NCBI GenBank assembly: GCA_047971685.1
Contig: JBKDZW010000078.1
Coordinates: 1 to 29,135 of the forward strand
Origin: JAJXWB01 sp047971685
Lineage (GTDB): Bacteria; Pseudomonadota; Alphaproteobacteria; Rhizobiales; Beijerinckiaceae
Reading direction: 5' to 3'
Length of the DNA: 29,135 nt
Shown here: in pieces, positions 15,026-22,268 of the stretch
How the letters are laid out: the number at the start of each line of letters is the position of its first letter
Numbering within the stretch: position 1 is the first letter of the stretch
Made by a program: the position numbers and the translations under genes
The notes under the pieces: generated by a model
What the model saw: only the letters and a program-made list of their open reading frames with translations
Databases searched by the model: none
What the model was told of the DNA's origin: nothing

Positions 15026-15038
15026 TTGCGTGACGCAA
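15026..15038 (-). promoter_or_regulatory. palindromic operator candidate ahead of the crotonase operon
   Basis: TTGCGT-G-ACGCAA is a perfect 6+1+6 inverted repeat about 80 bp upstream of the crotonase start. The word GTGACGCAA in it recurs in the 15-bp repeat array ahead of the ligase at the other end of the operon. Confidence 0.45.
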
Positions 15039-15229
15039 AGCAATTTCGCGCAGCCGCGCGCGCGTTTCAAGACGCTTTTGCCAATTCGGACGCCAGAGCC
15101 GGCTTTCGTCCGCATGGCGGAATAGAGGACGCCTTCGAGCGCGCGGACGATCGCCTGCGCGGCGCAATCCGTTGTGAAAGCAGATCGGGCTGCATTATTT
15201 GGACTGCGCCTTCAGGATCGCAAATCGTC

Positions 15230-15249
15230 GGCAAGCCTTCAGGCTTGCC
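15230..15249 (-). terminator. hairpin downstream of livF (possible terminator)
   Basis: GGCAAGCC-TTCA-GGCTTGCC is a perfect 8-bp stem 24 nt past the livF stop. It has no T run on the minus strand, so it may only stabilise the transcript end. Confidence 0.4.
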
Positions 15250-15273
15250 TGACGCCGACATCGGTTCGACAGC

Positions 15274-15978
15274 CTAAACCTCAAGCCATTCCTGCCTGAC
15301 GGTTTCATTGGCGGCAAATTCCGCCGGCGTGCCCTCGAACACAATGCGCCCGTGCCCCATCACATAGAGGCGCTTGCTGATCTTGAGCGCTATGGTCAGC
15401 TTCTGCTCGACCAGCAGAATGGATATGCCGCGCTCCGCAATCTCGCCAAGCAATTTGCCGACGAGTTCGACCATCATCGGCGCAAGCCCCTCGGTCGGCT
15501 CGTCGATCATCACCAGATCGGGATCGCCCATCAGGGTGCGGCACATGGTCAGCATCTGCTGCTCGCCGCCCGACAGAACGCCGGCCGGCGTATCGGCGCG
15601 TTCCTCCAGGCGCGGGAAAATTTTGAACATATCGCTCATCGCCCAGCGGCCGTTCCTGCCTGCCGTCTTCTCGCCGAGCAATAAATTCTGCCGCACCGTC
15701 AGGCTGGGAAAAATATCGCGGTTCTCGGGAACGTAGCCCAATCCCAATCGCGCGATCTCGTGCGACTTCATGCCGACGATGTCGCGCCCCTTGAAACGGA
15801 TGGCGCCGACCGGCGGCACATCGCCCATGATCGCCTTGATCGTGGTGGAACGTCCCACGCCATTGCGGCCGAGCAACGAGACGATCTCGCCCTCCTCCAC
15901 ATGGAAATCGACGCCCTGCAATATGTGGCTCTTGCCGTAATAGGCGTTGAGACGGTGAACTTCGAGCAATGGCGCCAT
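15274..15978 (-). CDS. livF: branched-chain-type ABC transporter ATPase LivF with Walker A Lys to Arg
   Basis: A 234-residue cytoplasmic ATP-binding subunit of a HAAT-family importer. The signature LSGGEQ (135-140) and Walker B LVMIDEP (155-161) are intact. The Walker A reads GRNGVGRSTT, so the nucleotide-binding lysine is Arg43; the codon is CGT and the surrounding frame is sound. The Q-loop region and the LivF-typical VEQ in place of the H-loop are present. The ATG at 15978 overlaps the livG stop by one base (TGATG) and has GAGGAGG upstream, so it is translationally coupled. It is the last gene of livKHMGF, and the context suggests import of an acid degraded by the downstream acyl-CoA enzymes rather than amino acids. 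Confidence 0.92.
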   Translation of the reverse strand: MAPLLEVHRLNAYYGKSHILQGVDFHVEEGEIVSLLGRNGVGRSTTIKAIMGDVPPVGAIRFKGRDIVGMKSHEIARLGLGYVPENRDIFPSLTVRQNLLLGEKTAGRNGRWAMSDMFKIFPRLEERADTPAGVLSGGEQQMLTMCRTLMGDPDLVMIDEPTEGLAPMMVELVGKLLGEIAERGISILLVEQKLTIALKISKRLYVMGHGRIVFEGTPAEFAANETVRQEWLEV

Positions 15979-16727
15979 CAGTCCGCCTCCTCGCCGAGAT
16001 AGGCTTCGCGAACGGCCTTGTTGGCCTTGATTTCCTCTGGCCTGCCGGTTGCTATGATCTGCCCGTAAACGAGAACGGATATGCGGTCGGCCAGGCCGAA
16101 CACCACGCTCATGTCGTGCTCCACCATGACCAGCGTGCGTCCCTCCGAAACTTTCCGGATGAGCTCCACCGCCTGCTCGGTCTCCGCATGGCTCATGCCT
16201 GCGGTCGGCTCGTCGAGCATGATGACCTTGGCGCCGCCTGCGATCGTGATGCCGATCTCGAGCGCGCGCTGCTCGGCATAAGTGAGAATGCCTGCCGGCG
16301 TATCGCGCCGCGCGCCAAGCCCGATGAGGTCGAGAACCTCCTCCGTCCGCCCGTTGGCGTCGTCGAGCCCGTCGACGAAGCTCCAGAACGAATAGCGGTG
16401 GCCCTGCGACCACAAGGCGCCGCAGCGGATGTTCTCGAACACCGAGAGTTTCGGGAAGATATTTGTGACCTGAAAGCTGCGCGCAAGGCCGAGCCGGTTG
16501 ATCTCATAGGGCGCAAGACCGTTGATCTTGCCGCCATTGAGCTCGATCCGCCCCGATGTCAGGCCGATGCGCCCGGAAATCAAATGGAACATCGTCGATT
16601 TTCCGGCGCCGTTAGGCCCGATGATCGCGTGTCGTTCGCCCGCCTCGATTTCGAGATTGAGGCCGCGAATGATTGCGGTCTGCCCGAAACTCTTGTGCAC
16701 GTCCTGAATGGAGAGGGCCGACGTCAT
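15978..16727 (-). CDS. livG: branched-chain-type ABC transporter ATPase LivG
   Basis: A 249-residue ATPase partner of LivF. Walker A GPNGAGKST (37-45) with Lys43, Walker B VIMLDEP (168-174) and the H-loop VEHD are canonical. The ABC signature is LTYAEQ instead of the LSYGQQ type, so the signature glycine is Ala151. In an ABC dimer this signature faces the LivF Walker A, which is also altered, while the LivG Walker A faces the intact LivF signature. Start: ATG 16727, overlapping the livM stop as ATGA. The C-terminal half contains the LivG-typical RSFQVTNIFPKLSVFENI. The longer frame to 16835 was rejected. Confidence 0.92.
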   Translation of the reverse strand: MTSALSIQDVHKSFGQTAIIRGLNLEIEAGERHAIIGPNGAGKSTMFHLISGRIGLTSGRIELNGGKINGLAPYEINRLGLARSFQVTNIFPKLSVFENIRCGALWSQGHRYSFWSFVDGLDDANGRTEEVLDLIGLGARRDTPAGILTYAEQRALEIGITIAGGAKVIMLDEPTAGMSHAETEQAVELIRKVSEGRTLVMVEHDMSVVFGLADRISVLVYGQIIATGRPEEIKANKAVREAYLGEEAD

Positions 16728-17974
16728 GCCTTTTCTTCTCCCGCTTCGGCTGCCGCCCAGGCCTCGTCGATGCGCGGGCGCACAAGCTTCAGGCCATAGG
16801 CGCCGCCCAGGAACGCCGCCAGCGCTATGATCCACGGCACGGGCGAGGCGCCGCTGAAGGTCATGCCGAACAGATGAACCATGGGACCGCTGAAGGCCGC
16901 AGCCACCAGCATGTGATGCGCCATCTCGACAAGCGCGATCAGACCGAGCCCTGCCGCGGCAAGCGGAACGAGCGCCATGGCGTAGGAGGGAACAAGCTTG
17001 AAGATGCGCCCGCCGCGCAACAGGGGCTGATGCATGCCGATGAGGCCTGCGATGCCGCTGGGCGCATACATGACGACCACAATGAACAGCAAGCCGAAAT
17101 AAAGCATCCAGGCCTTGGTGATGTCCGATAGCGAAATTTGCAGGAAGGTGACCAGCACGGCGCCGATGATCGGTCCGACATAATGGCTTATGCCGCCGAC
17201 AAACGTCATCAGCAGCACCTGCCCGGAAGCCGCCGCGCCGATCGCCTGGCTGTTCATCAATTCAAAATTGATGGCCGTCAGCGAGCCCGCGACGCCGGCA
17301 AACATCGCAGACAGAACGAACGACAGATAGCGGATGCGCTGCGTCGAATAGCCGACGAATTCCGCGCGCTCGGGATTGTCGCGCGCCGCATTGCACATGC
17401 GTCCCAGCGGCGTGCGGGTCAGCGCATACATCAGCGCCACGCAGATGAAGCACCACACGGCGATGAGATAATAGACCTGGATTTGCGGACCGAACTTGTA
17501 ACCGAAGAAAGGTTCGAGCTTGGCGCGATTGGTGGCGATACCGTCCTCGCCGCCGAAGAACGAGCGCTGGATGCCGGAGAGCGCCGCCACCAGTTCGCCG
17601 ATGCCCAGCGTAATCATCGCAAAGACCGTGCCCGCGCGCCGGGTGGTGACCGACCCGAGCACGGCGCCGAAAAACAGGCCCGCCGCAGCGCCCACCAGCG
17701 GAATGACCGGCAGCGGCACGCCGAGCTTGTGGCGCGCCACGTAATTCATTGCATGCGCGGCGCAAAACCCGCCGAGCCCGTAATAGACCGCATGGCCGAA
17801 GGACAGAAGCCCCGTCTGGCCAAGCAGCATGTTGTAGGAGAGCGCAAATATGATCATCACGCCCATGAGACAGAGCATGGTGATCGCCAGTCCCGACGAA
17901 AAGACGTAAGGGGCGGCGACAAGCGCGACGGCAAACAGCCCGAAGGCCAGAAGGGCGTGGTTTTTTTCGCTCAC
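16724..17974 (-). CDS. livM: branched-chain-type ABC transporter permease LivM
   Basis: A 416-residue inner-membrane permease with many hydrophobic segments. The LivM core includes ALSYNMLLGQTGLLSFGHAVYYG-type sequence near residue 45 and the cytoplasmic coupling-loop region TPLGRMCNAARDNPERAEFVGYS. After the usual end (about residue 320) there is a C-terminal extension with two more hydrophobic stretches (about 330-350 and 385-400) and an acidic tail. The start codon is GTG at 17974, overlapping the livH stop as GTGA, which supports it strongly through coupling. Substrate unknown. Confidence 0.92.
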   Translation of the reverse strand: MSEKNHALLAFGLFAVALVAAPYVFSSGLAITMLCLMGVMIIFALSYNMLLGQTGLLSFGHAVYYGLGGFCAAHAMNYVARHKLGVPLPVIPLVGAAAGLFFGAVLGSVTTRRAGTVFAMITLGIGELVAALSGIQRSFFGGEDGIATNRAKLEPFFGYKFGPQIQVYYLIAVWCFICVALMYALTRTPLGRMCNAARDNPERAEFVGYSTQRIRYLSFVLSAMFAGVAGSLTAINFELMNSQAIGAAASGQVLLMTFVGGISHYVGPIIGAVLVTFLQISLSDITKAWMLYFGLLFIVVVMYAPSGIAGLIGMHQPLLRGGRIFKLVPSYAMALVPLAAAGLGLIALVEMAHHMLVAAAFSGPMVHLFGMTFSGASPVPWIIALAAFLGGAYGLKLVRPRIDEAWAAAEAGEEKA

Positions 17975-18906
17975 GTCTCGCGGTTCCCGAACAGGCCCGT
18001 CGGCTTGAAGATCAGCACGAGCACCAGCATGAGATAGGGCAGCAGCGGTGCGATCTGGGAAAGCGGCACGCTGCCGAGTTCGCCTAACATGGAAGCAGCC
18101 GACGAACCGATGACATCGGCAAGCGAACCGTTGATGGCGACGGCGAAGGTCTGCACGAGGCCTATCAGCAGCGAAGCCGCCAGCGCGCCCTCAAGCGAGC
18201 CAAGCCCGCCGACAACGATCACGACGAACAAAATCGGCCCGAGCAAGGCCGCCATCGAAGGCTGCGTGACAAGGGCGGGGCCGGCGATGACGCCAGCAAG
18301 ACCGGCAAGCGCCGCGCCCGCGCCGAACACCATCATGAACACGCGCGGCACGTTATGGCCGAGCATGGCCACCATATTGGGATGGGTAAGCGCGGCCTGA
18401 ATGATGAGGCCGACGCGCGTGCGCTTCAGGACAAGGATCAAAACGGCGAACATCGCCACCGCCGTCAAAAGCATGAACATGCGGAAGGCCGGATAAGTCG
18501 TGTCGAACAGCGTGAAGGCCACGAAATCGAGCGAAGGCGGAACCACGTAGTCGACCGGCAATTTGCCCCAGATCATGTTGACCAGCTCTTCGATCACAAA
18601 GGCCAGGCCGAAGGTGAACAGAAGCTCGGCGACGTGCCCGTATTTATGAACGCGCCGCAGACCGTAGCGCTCGATCAGCGCCCCGATGCCGCCAACCAGG
18701 AGCGGCGCGATGACGAAGCCCGGCCAGAAACCGATACGGCGCGATATCTCAAACCCGAAATAGGCGCCGATCATGTAAAAGGAGGCGTGCGCAAAATTCA
18801 GCACGCCCATCATCGAAAATATGAGCGTGAGACCGCTCGCCATCATAAACAGAAGCATGCCGTAGAGCACGCCGTTCAATGTCGAGAATACGATAAGTTC
18901 CAGCAC
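17971..18906 (-). CDS. livH: branched-chain-type ABC transporter permease LivH
   Basis: A 311-residue polytopic permease. It opens with a hydrophobic helix and GLTLIFSMMGVLNFAHASFYMIGAY-type LivH sequence, and continues with VGLIIQAALTHPNMVAMLGHNV and VIVVGGLGSLEGA, all family hallmarks. GTG at 18906 is the first start in the frame, and its ribosome site is weak. It lies 170 nt downstream of livK, a longer gap than between the other liv genes. That gap contains a hairpin and a short direct repeat that could set the higher expression of the binding protein relative to the membrane parts. Confidence 0.9.
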   Translation of the reverse strand: MLELIVFSTLNGVLYGMLLFMMASGLTLIFSMMGVLNFAHASFYMIGAYFGFEISRRIGFWPGFVIAPLLVGGIGALIERYGLRRVHKYGHVAELLFTFGLAFVIEELVNMIWGKLPVDYVVPPSLDFVAFTLFDTTYPAFRMFMLLTAVAMFAVLILVLKRTRVGLIIQAALTHPNMVAMLGHNVPRVFMMVFGAGAALAGLAGVIAGPALVTQPSMAALLGPILFVVIVVGGLGSLEGALAASLLIGLVQTFAVAINGSLADVIGSSAASMLGELGSVPLSQIAPLLPYLMLVLVLIFKPTGLFGNRET

Positions 18907-18921
18907 GCCGTCCGCCCCAGA

Positions 18922-18984
18922 AATTATTGCTTGCCTGAATTATTGCTTATTCGATGCGCCGCCGCGCGCCCGCTACAGCGGGCG
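18922..18984 (-). promoter_or_regulatory. livK-livH spacer: 11-bp direct repeat and GC-rich hairpin
   Basis: AATTATTGCTT occurs at 18922-18932 and 18939-18949 (17-bp period). A palindrome CGCCCGCTacAGCGGGCG lies at 18967-18984 and lacks a T run. Such hairpins behind a binding-protein gene often protect its mRNA; that role is inferred. Confidence 0.4.
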
Positions 18985-19076
18985 ACCCTCCCGAACTTCC
19001 GCCCGGACTGAGGATCGCCTGCATTGTCGCACCTGCTTCGCGATGACGAGATTTCACGACAACGGAACTCGGCCTC

Positions 19077-20309
19077 TTACGGCCGTTCCATCTGACAGGT
19101 GGTGGGCACCACCGTGTCAGCGGTGGGAATCTTGCCCTGAACCGTCCAGGCCCAGCCCGTGTTCTCCTCGTCGAACTTCTGGCCCGCCTTCAGCGGCCCG
19201 AAAGAGCGAATGTACATGGGCTGGAAGAACTGGTGGTCTTCCTTGCGCATAAAGCCTTCGCCACCGTCGAACACCTGGTATTTCATGCCCTCGAGCTTGA
19301 GCGCGACCTGCTTGGGATCGAGCGATTTCGCGTCCGCGACGGCCAGCGCGAACATGCCCATCTGGTTGAACGCGCGCGGATACCAGATGCCGGCGCCGTT
19401 CTTCTTGCGGAATTCGGTTTCCACCTTCTGCGCGGCTTCGGGCGCGGTGTTGGGGTCGCCCTCGACAACGTCAAACACCTTGTCGGCAAGGCCCGTTTGC
19501 TTGATCGCGGTCGGGCCGCCGGCGCCGCCGGCGTAGAACGTATACCAGTTTGCATCGAGCCCGGCGTCGGCTGCGGCCTTCAGAAGCAGCGCAATGTCCT
19601 GCCCCCAGTTTCCCGTTACGACGGAATCGGCGCCGGACGCTTTGATCTTGGCTATATAAGGCGCGAAATCCGTGACCTTGAGCAGCGGATGCAATTCATC
19701 GCCGACGATTTCGATATCGGGGCGCTTCTCCTTGAGCATGGCGCGCGCGATCTTGCGCAGGTTCTGACCGAAGGAATAATCCTGATTGATCAGATAAACC
19801 TTCTTCACCTTCGGCTGCGTCTTCAGATAGGACGCGATCGCCGCCATCTTGATCGAGGTATTGGCGTCCCAGCGGAAATGCCAGAACGAGCATTTCTCGT
19901 TGGTCAGAGAATCGTCGATCGCCGCATAATTGAAAAACAGGGTCTCCTTGCCAGGATTGCGGTTGTTGAATTTCGTGACGAAATCCGACAGCGCCGCCGC
20001 AACCGAAGAACCGTTGCCCTGCGTGATGAAACGCGCGCCGGCGTCGATCGCCTTTTGCGCCTGCACGACGGATTCTTGCGGATTGGTCTTGTTGTCGAGC
20101 GGCAGAATTTCGAGCTTTTTGCCGAGCAGGCCGCCCTTGGCGTTGATGCCGTCGGCAAGCCACTGGAACGTCTTGAGGCCGACCTCGCCAACCGAAGCGC
20201 CGCCGCCGGACAGGGGATCGATATAGCCAAGCTTGACCGTTTCCTGCGCTTGCGCGGCGCCCGCCGTCATAAGAGCAGCTATGCAGACGCCCATGGTCAG
20301 TTTGCGCAT
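19077..20309 (-). CDS. livK: periplasmic substrate-binding protein of the Liv-type ABC transporter
   Basis: A 410-residue type I periplasmic binding protein (Leu/Ile/Val-binding family). A Sec signal peptide is clear: MRKL, a hydrophobic core to about residue 18, and cleavage after AQA near residue 22. The mature part begins VKLGYIDPLSGGGASVGE and includes the family block VVQAQKAIDAGARFITQGNGSS. Start: ATG 20309 with GGGAGG seven bases upstream. The frame runs on to 20492 without support. Binding proteins of this type carry aromatic acids, fatty acids or amides as often as amino acids in alphaproteobacteria. The neighbouring acyl-CoA ligase and dehydrogenases favour an organic acid. Confidence 0.92.
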   Translation of the reverse strand: MRKLTMGVCIAALMTAGAAQAQETVKLGYIDPLSGGGASVGEVGLKTFQWLADGINAKGGLLGKKLEILPLDNKTNPQESVVQAQKAIDAGARFITQGNGSSVAAALSDFVTKFNNRNPGKETLFFNYAAIDDSLTNEKCSFWHFRWDANTSIKMAAIASYLKTQPKVKKVYLINQDYSFGQNLRKIARAMLKEKRPDIEIVGDELHPLLKVTDFAPYIAKIKASGADSVVTGNWGQDIALLLKAAADAGLDANWYTFYAGGAGGPTAIKQTGLADKVFDVVEGDPNTAPEAAQKVETEFRKKNGAGIWYPRAFNQMGMFALAVADAKSLDPKQVALKLEGMKYQVFDGGEGFMRKEDHQFFQPMYIRSFGPLKAGQKFDEENTGWAWTVQGKIPTADTVVPTTCQMERP

Positions 20310-20636
20310 TCTATGCCTCCCTCTGTTTCGTTCATCGAAATTGCATCGATACTCAGGATAGGCGGTCAATGTGTCAACTGCGCGCATCATCATGACATTA
20401 TCGCCATCCACCATTTTTACGCATGGCGCGCATGTGCAGGCGTCAAGGGCGCGCCATTGCCGACGCAACCAACGTCGCACGACGGCGGCCACATTGTCTG
20501 ACAGTTGCGAATATAATGATTTTACCGCATACAGGACGTTCGGAATTCGGGCGGCGATACGCGCGGCGAAGAGCGGAATGCAGCTTCGGTTCGTTGCGAC
20601 CGGCCGATCCGGCCAGGCGACAGGACTGACCAGAAG
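20310..20636. other. divergent intergenic region between livK and the ArsR regulator
   Basis: No gene seen. Besides the livK promoter candidate it holds a TATAAT at 20512-20517 pointing to arsR but without a matching -35, and a short palindrome TGTCtGACA at 20495-20503 just upstream of it that might be an operator. Confidence 0.5.
20349..20377 (-). promoter_or_regulatory. candidate promoter of the livK operon
   Basis: On the minus strand a perfect -35 TTGACA (20377-20372) is followed after 17 bp by GAGTAT (20354-20349), a poor -10. The transcript would begin about 33 nt before the livK start codon. Confidence 0.45.
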
Positions 20637-21026
20637 ATGGCCGCGACAGCGTTGAAGACACGAGCCAGCGACGAAGCCGGCAAAACAAGTTCAGGGACCA
20701 GCGACTTCCATTTGATGGCGCAAAAGGCGCGCGAGGCGAGCGACTTTCTCAAGGCGCTCTCGCACGAATCCCGCCTGCTTCTTTTATGCGCGCTGTCGGA
20801 AGGCGAATGTTCGGTCGGCGAACTCGAGGCCCTGCTCGGCGAGCGGCAATCGACCGTTTCGCAGCAGCTCGCGCGTCTGCGCCTCGACCGTCTGGTGTCC
20901 ACCCGGCGCGACGGCAAGACCATTTATTATTCGCTTGCCGACGACAATGTGCGCGCCATTCTCGATACGCTGCGCATGGCCTTTTGCGAGCCGGCCAGAA
21001 AGAGTTTCGACAGCGCCTCGCTTTAA
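20637..21026 (+). CDS. ArsR-family regulator, SqrR/BigR-like (persulfide-sensor type)
   Basis: A 129-residue winged-helix repressor of the ArsR family. The core LKALSHESRLLLLCALSEGECSVGELEALLGERQSTVSQQLARLR contains the recognition helix (about 70-82), followed by the wing TRRDGKTIYYSL. There is no ELCVCDL metal site. Cys51 and Cys117 are 66 residues apart, the spacing I know for the redox cysteine pairs of SqrR (41/107) and BigR (42/108). A third cysteine is Cys58. Start: ATG 20637, with a distant AGGA; a start at the later in-frame ATG (about 20715, MAQKAREA) is also possible and would match the usual family N-terminus better. Neighbouring mrp, cysG and tusA fit a sulfur context. Confidence 0.88.
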   Translation: MAATALKTRASDEAGKTSSGTSDFHLMAQKAREASDFLKALSHESRLLLLCALSEGECSVGELEALLGERQSTVSQQLARLRLDRLVSTRRDGKTIYYSLADDNVRAILDTLRMAFCEPARKSFDSASL

Positions 21027-21130
21027 AAGCCGCCTGTCGTCGCGCATGGCCTGCCGGTCAGGAAACGGACGCTTCGACACCTCCGGCCGCCCGCTCCCGA
21101 TTGGCGTTTCTCAACTGGCGACACCCCGCC

Positions 21131-22249
21131 TCAATTGACGACGATGCGCGGCGCGGGGCGCGCGCCCTGCGCGCCGGCGCTCAGATTGGCCCAGGCCTTT
21201 TCCGCAATCTCGATATAGGCTTTCGCCTGCGGACTCTCCGGCGCGCTGACGATGATGGGGGCGCCGGCGTCCGAGGACTCGCGGATCGACATATGCAGCG
21301 GCGCCTCCCCCAGGAATGGCACGCCGAGCCGGTCGGCTTCCTGGCGCGCGCCGCCATGCGCGAAAACATCCGAGCGTCCGCCGCAATGCGGACATACGAA
21401 ATAGCTCATGTTCTCGACCACGCCGATGAGCGGCACATGCACCTGCTGGAACATGGCGATGCCGCGCCGCGCGTCGATCAGCGCGAGATCCTGCGGCGTC
21501 GAGACGACGATCGCGCCGGCAAGCGGCGCCGTCTGAGCGAGCGTCAATTGCGCATCGCCCGTGCCCGGCGGCATGTCGACGACAAGCACGTCCAGATCGC
21601 CCCAGTCGACATCTTCGAGCAATTGCCTGACCGCCGACATCACCATCGGGCCGCGCCACACGATCGGCGCTTCGTCCGCCACCATGAAGCCGATGGACAT
21701 GACTTTCACGCCGTAATTCTCCCTGGGCGCGAGCCTCTTGCCGTCGGCGGCCATGTCGGGCTTGCCGGAAATGCCGAACAGGCGCGGCATGGAAGGCCCA
21801 TAGACATCGGCGTCGAGCACGCCGACCTTGAGGCCCTGCATCTTGAAGCCAAGCGCGATATTGGCCGCCGTCGTCGATTTGCCGACGCCGCCCTTGCCGG
21901 AGGCGACCGCGATGATCTTGCCGATGCGCGCAGCCCCGCCGGAGGCGACCGGCTTTGCACGGCCGGACGCGCGCACCGGCGTCGCCCGTCCTGCGCCCTG
22001 TTCGGCCTCGCTCGTCAATGTGACATAGGCGGCGGCGACGCCCGGCAGTTTCTTGATGACGGCCTCGACCCGTCCGCGCATCGGCTCCAGCGCCGCCACC
22101 CGGCCTGGCTCGACATTGATCGACACGAACACTTTGCCGTCGCGTACGCTGACGCCGCCGAGCGCGCCCGATTGCGCAAGCGTCCTGGCGGCGTCCGGTC
22201 CCGGAAGATCGGCGATGGCCGCCAGAATTTGTTGTTGCGTCACGCTCAT
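21131..22249 (-). CDS. mrp: Mrp/ApbC-type Fe-S cluster carrier ATPase
   Basis: A 372-residue P-loop ATPase that carries and delivers [4Fe-4S] clusters in the cytoplasm. Domain order: N-terminal DUF59/MIP18-like segment (about 1-80), a Lys/Ala/Gly-rich linker, then the deviant Walker A GKGGVGKSTT (118-127), VLDADVYGPSMPRLFG, VVDMPPGTGD, and the cluster-binding CPHC (Cys286, Cys289). Start: ATG 22249 with GAGGAC upstream. The extended frame to 22399 overlaps cysG and was rejected. It lies 19 nt after the cysG stop, so the two are probably co-transcribed. It is convergent with the ArsR gene, and no clear terminator is seen between them. Confidence 0.92.
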   Translation of the reverse strand: MSVTQQQILAAIADLPGPDAARTLAQSGALGGVSVRDGKVFVSINVEPGRVAALEPMRGRVEAVIKKLPGVAAAYVTLTSEAEQGAGRATPVRASGRAKPVASGGAARIGKIIAVASGKGGVGKSTTAANIALGFKMQGLKVGVLDADVYGPSMPRLFGISGKPDMAADGKRLAPRENYGVKVMSIGFMVADEAPIVWRGPMVMSAVRQLLEDVDWGDLDVLVVDMPPGTGDAQLTLAQTAPLAGAIVVSTPQDLALIDARRGIAMFQQVHVPLIGVVENMSYFVCPHCGGRSDVFAHGGARQEADRLGVPFLGEAPLHMSIRESSDAGAPIIVSAPESPQAKAYIEIAEKAWANLSAGAQGARPAPRIVVN

Positions 22250-22268
22250 CGGCTGTCCTCTTTCGTTT

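Larger units (their letters stand above)
14947..15273. other. intergenic region between livF and the crotonase operon
   Basis: No convincing gene; short frames on both strands show no family features. It holds a palindrome at 15026-15038, a possible -10 (TATGAG on the minus strand, 14984-14989) with a poor -35, and a hairpin at 15230-15249 behind livF. Confidence 0.6.

Noticed and set aside
14999..15277. Small plus-strand frame in the livF-crotonase spacer
   Set aside because: No family resemblance, no good ribosome site, and it runs through two palindromes.
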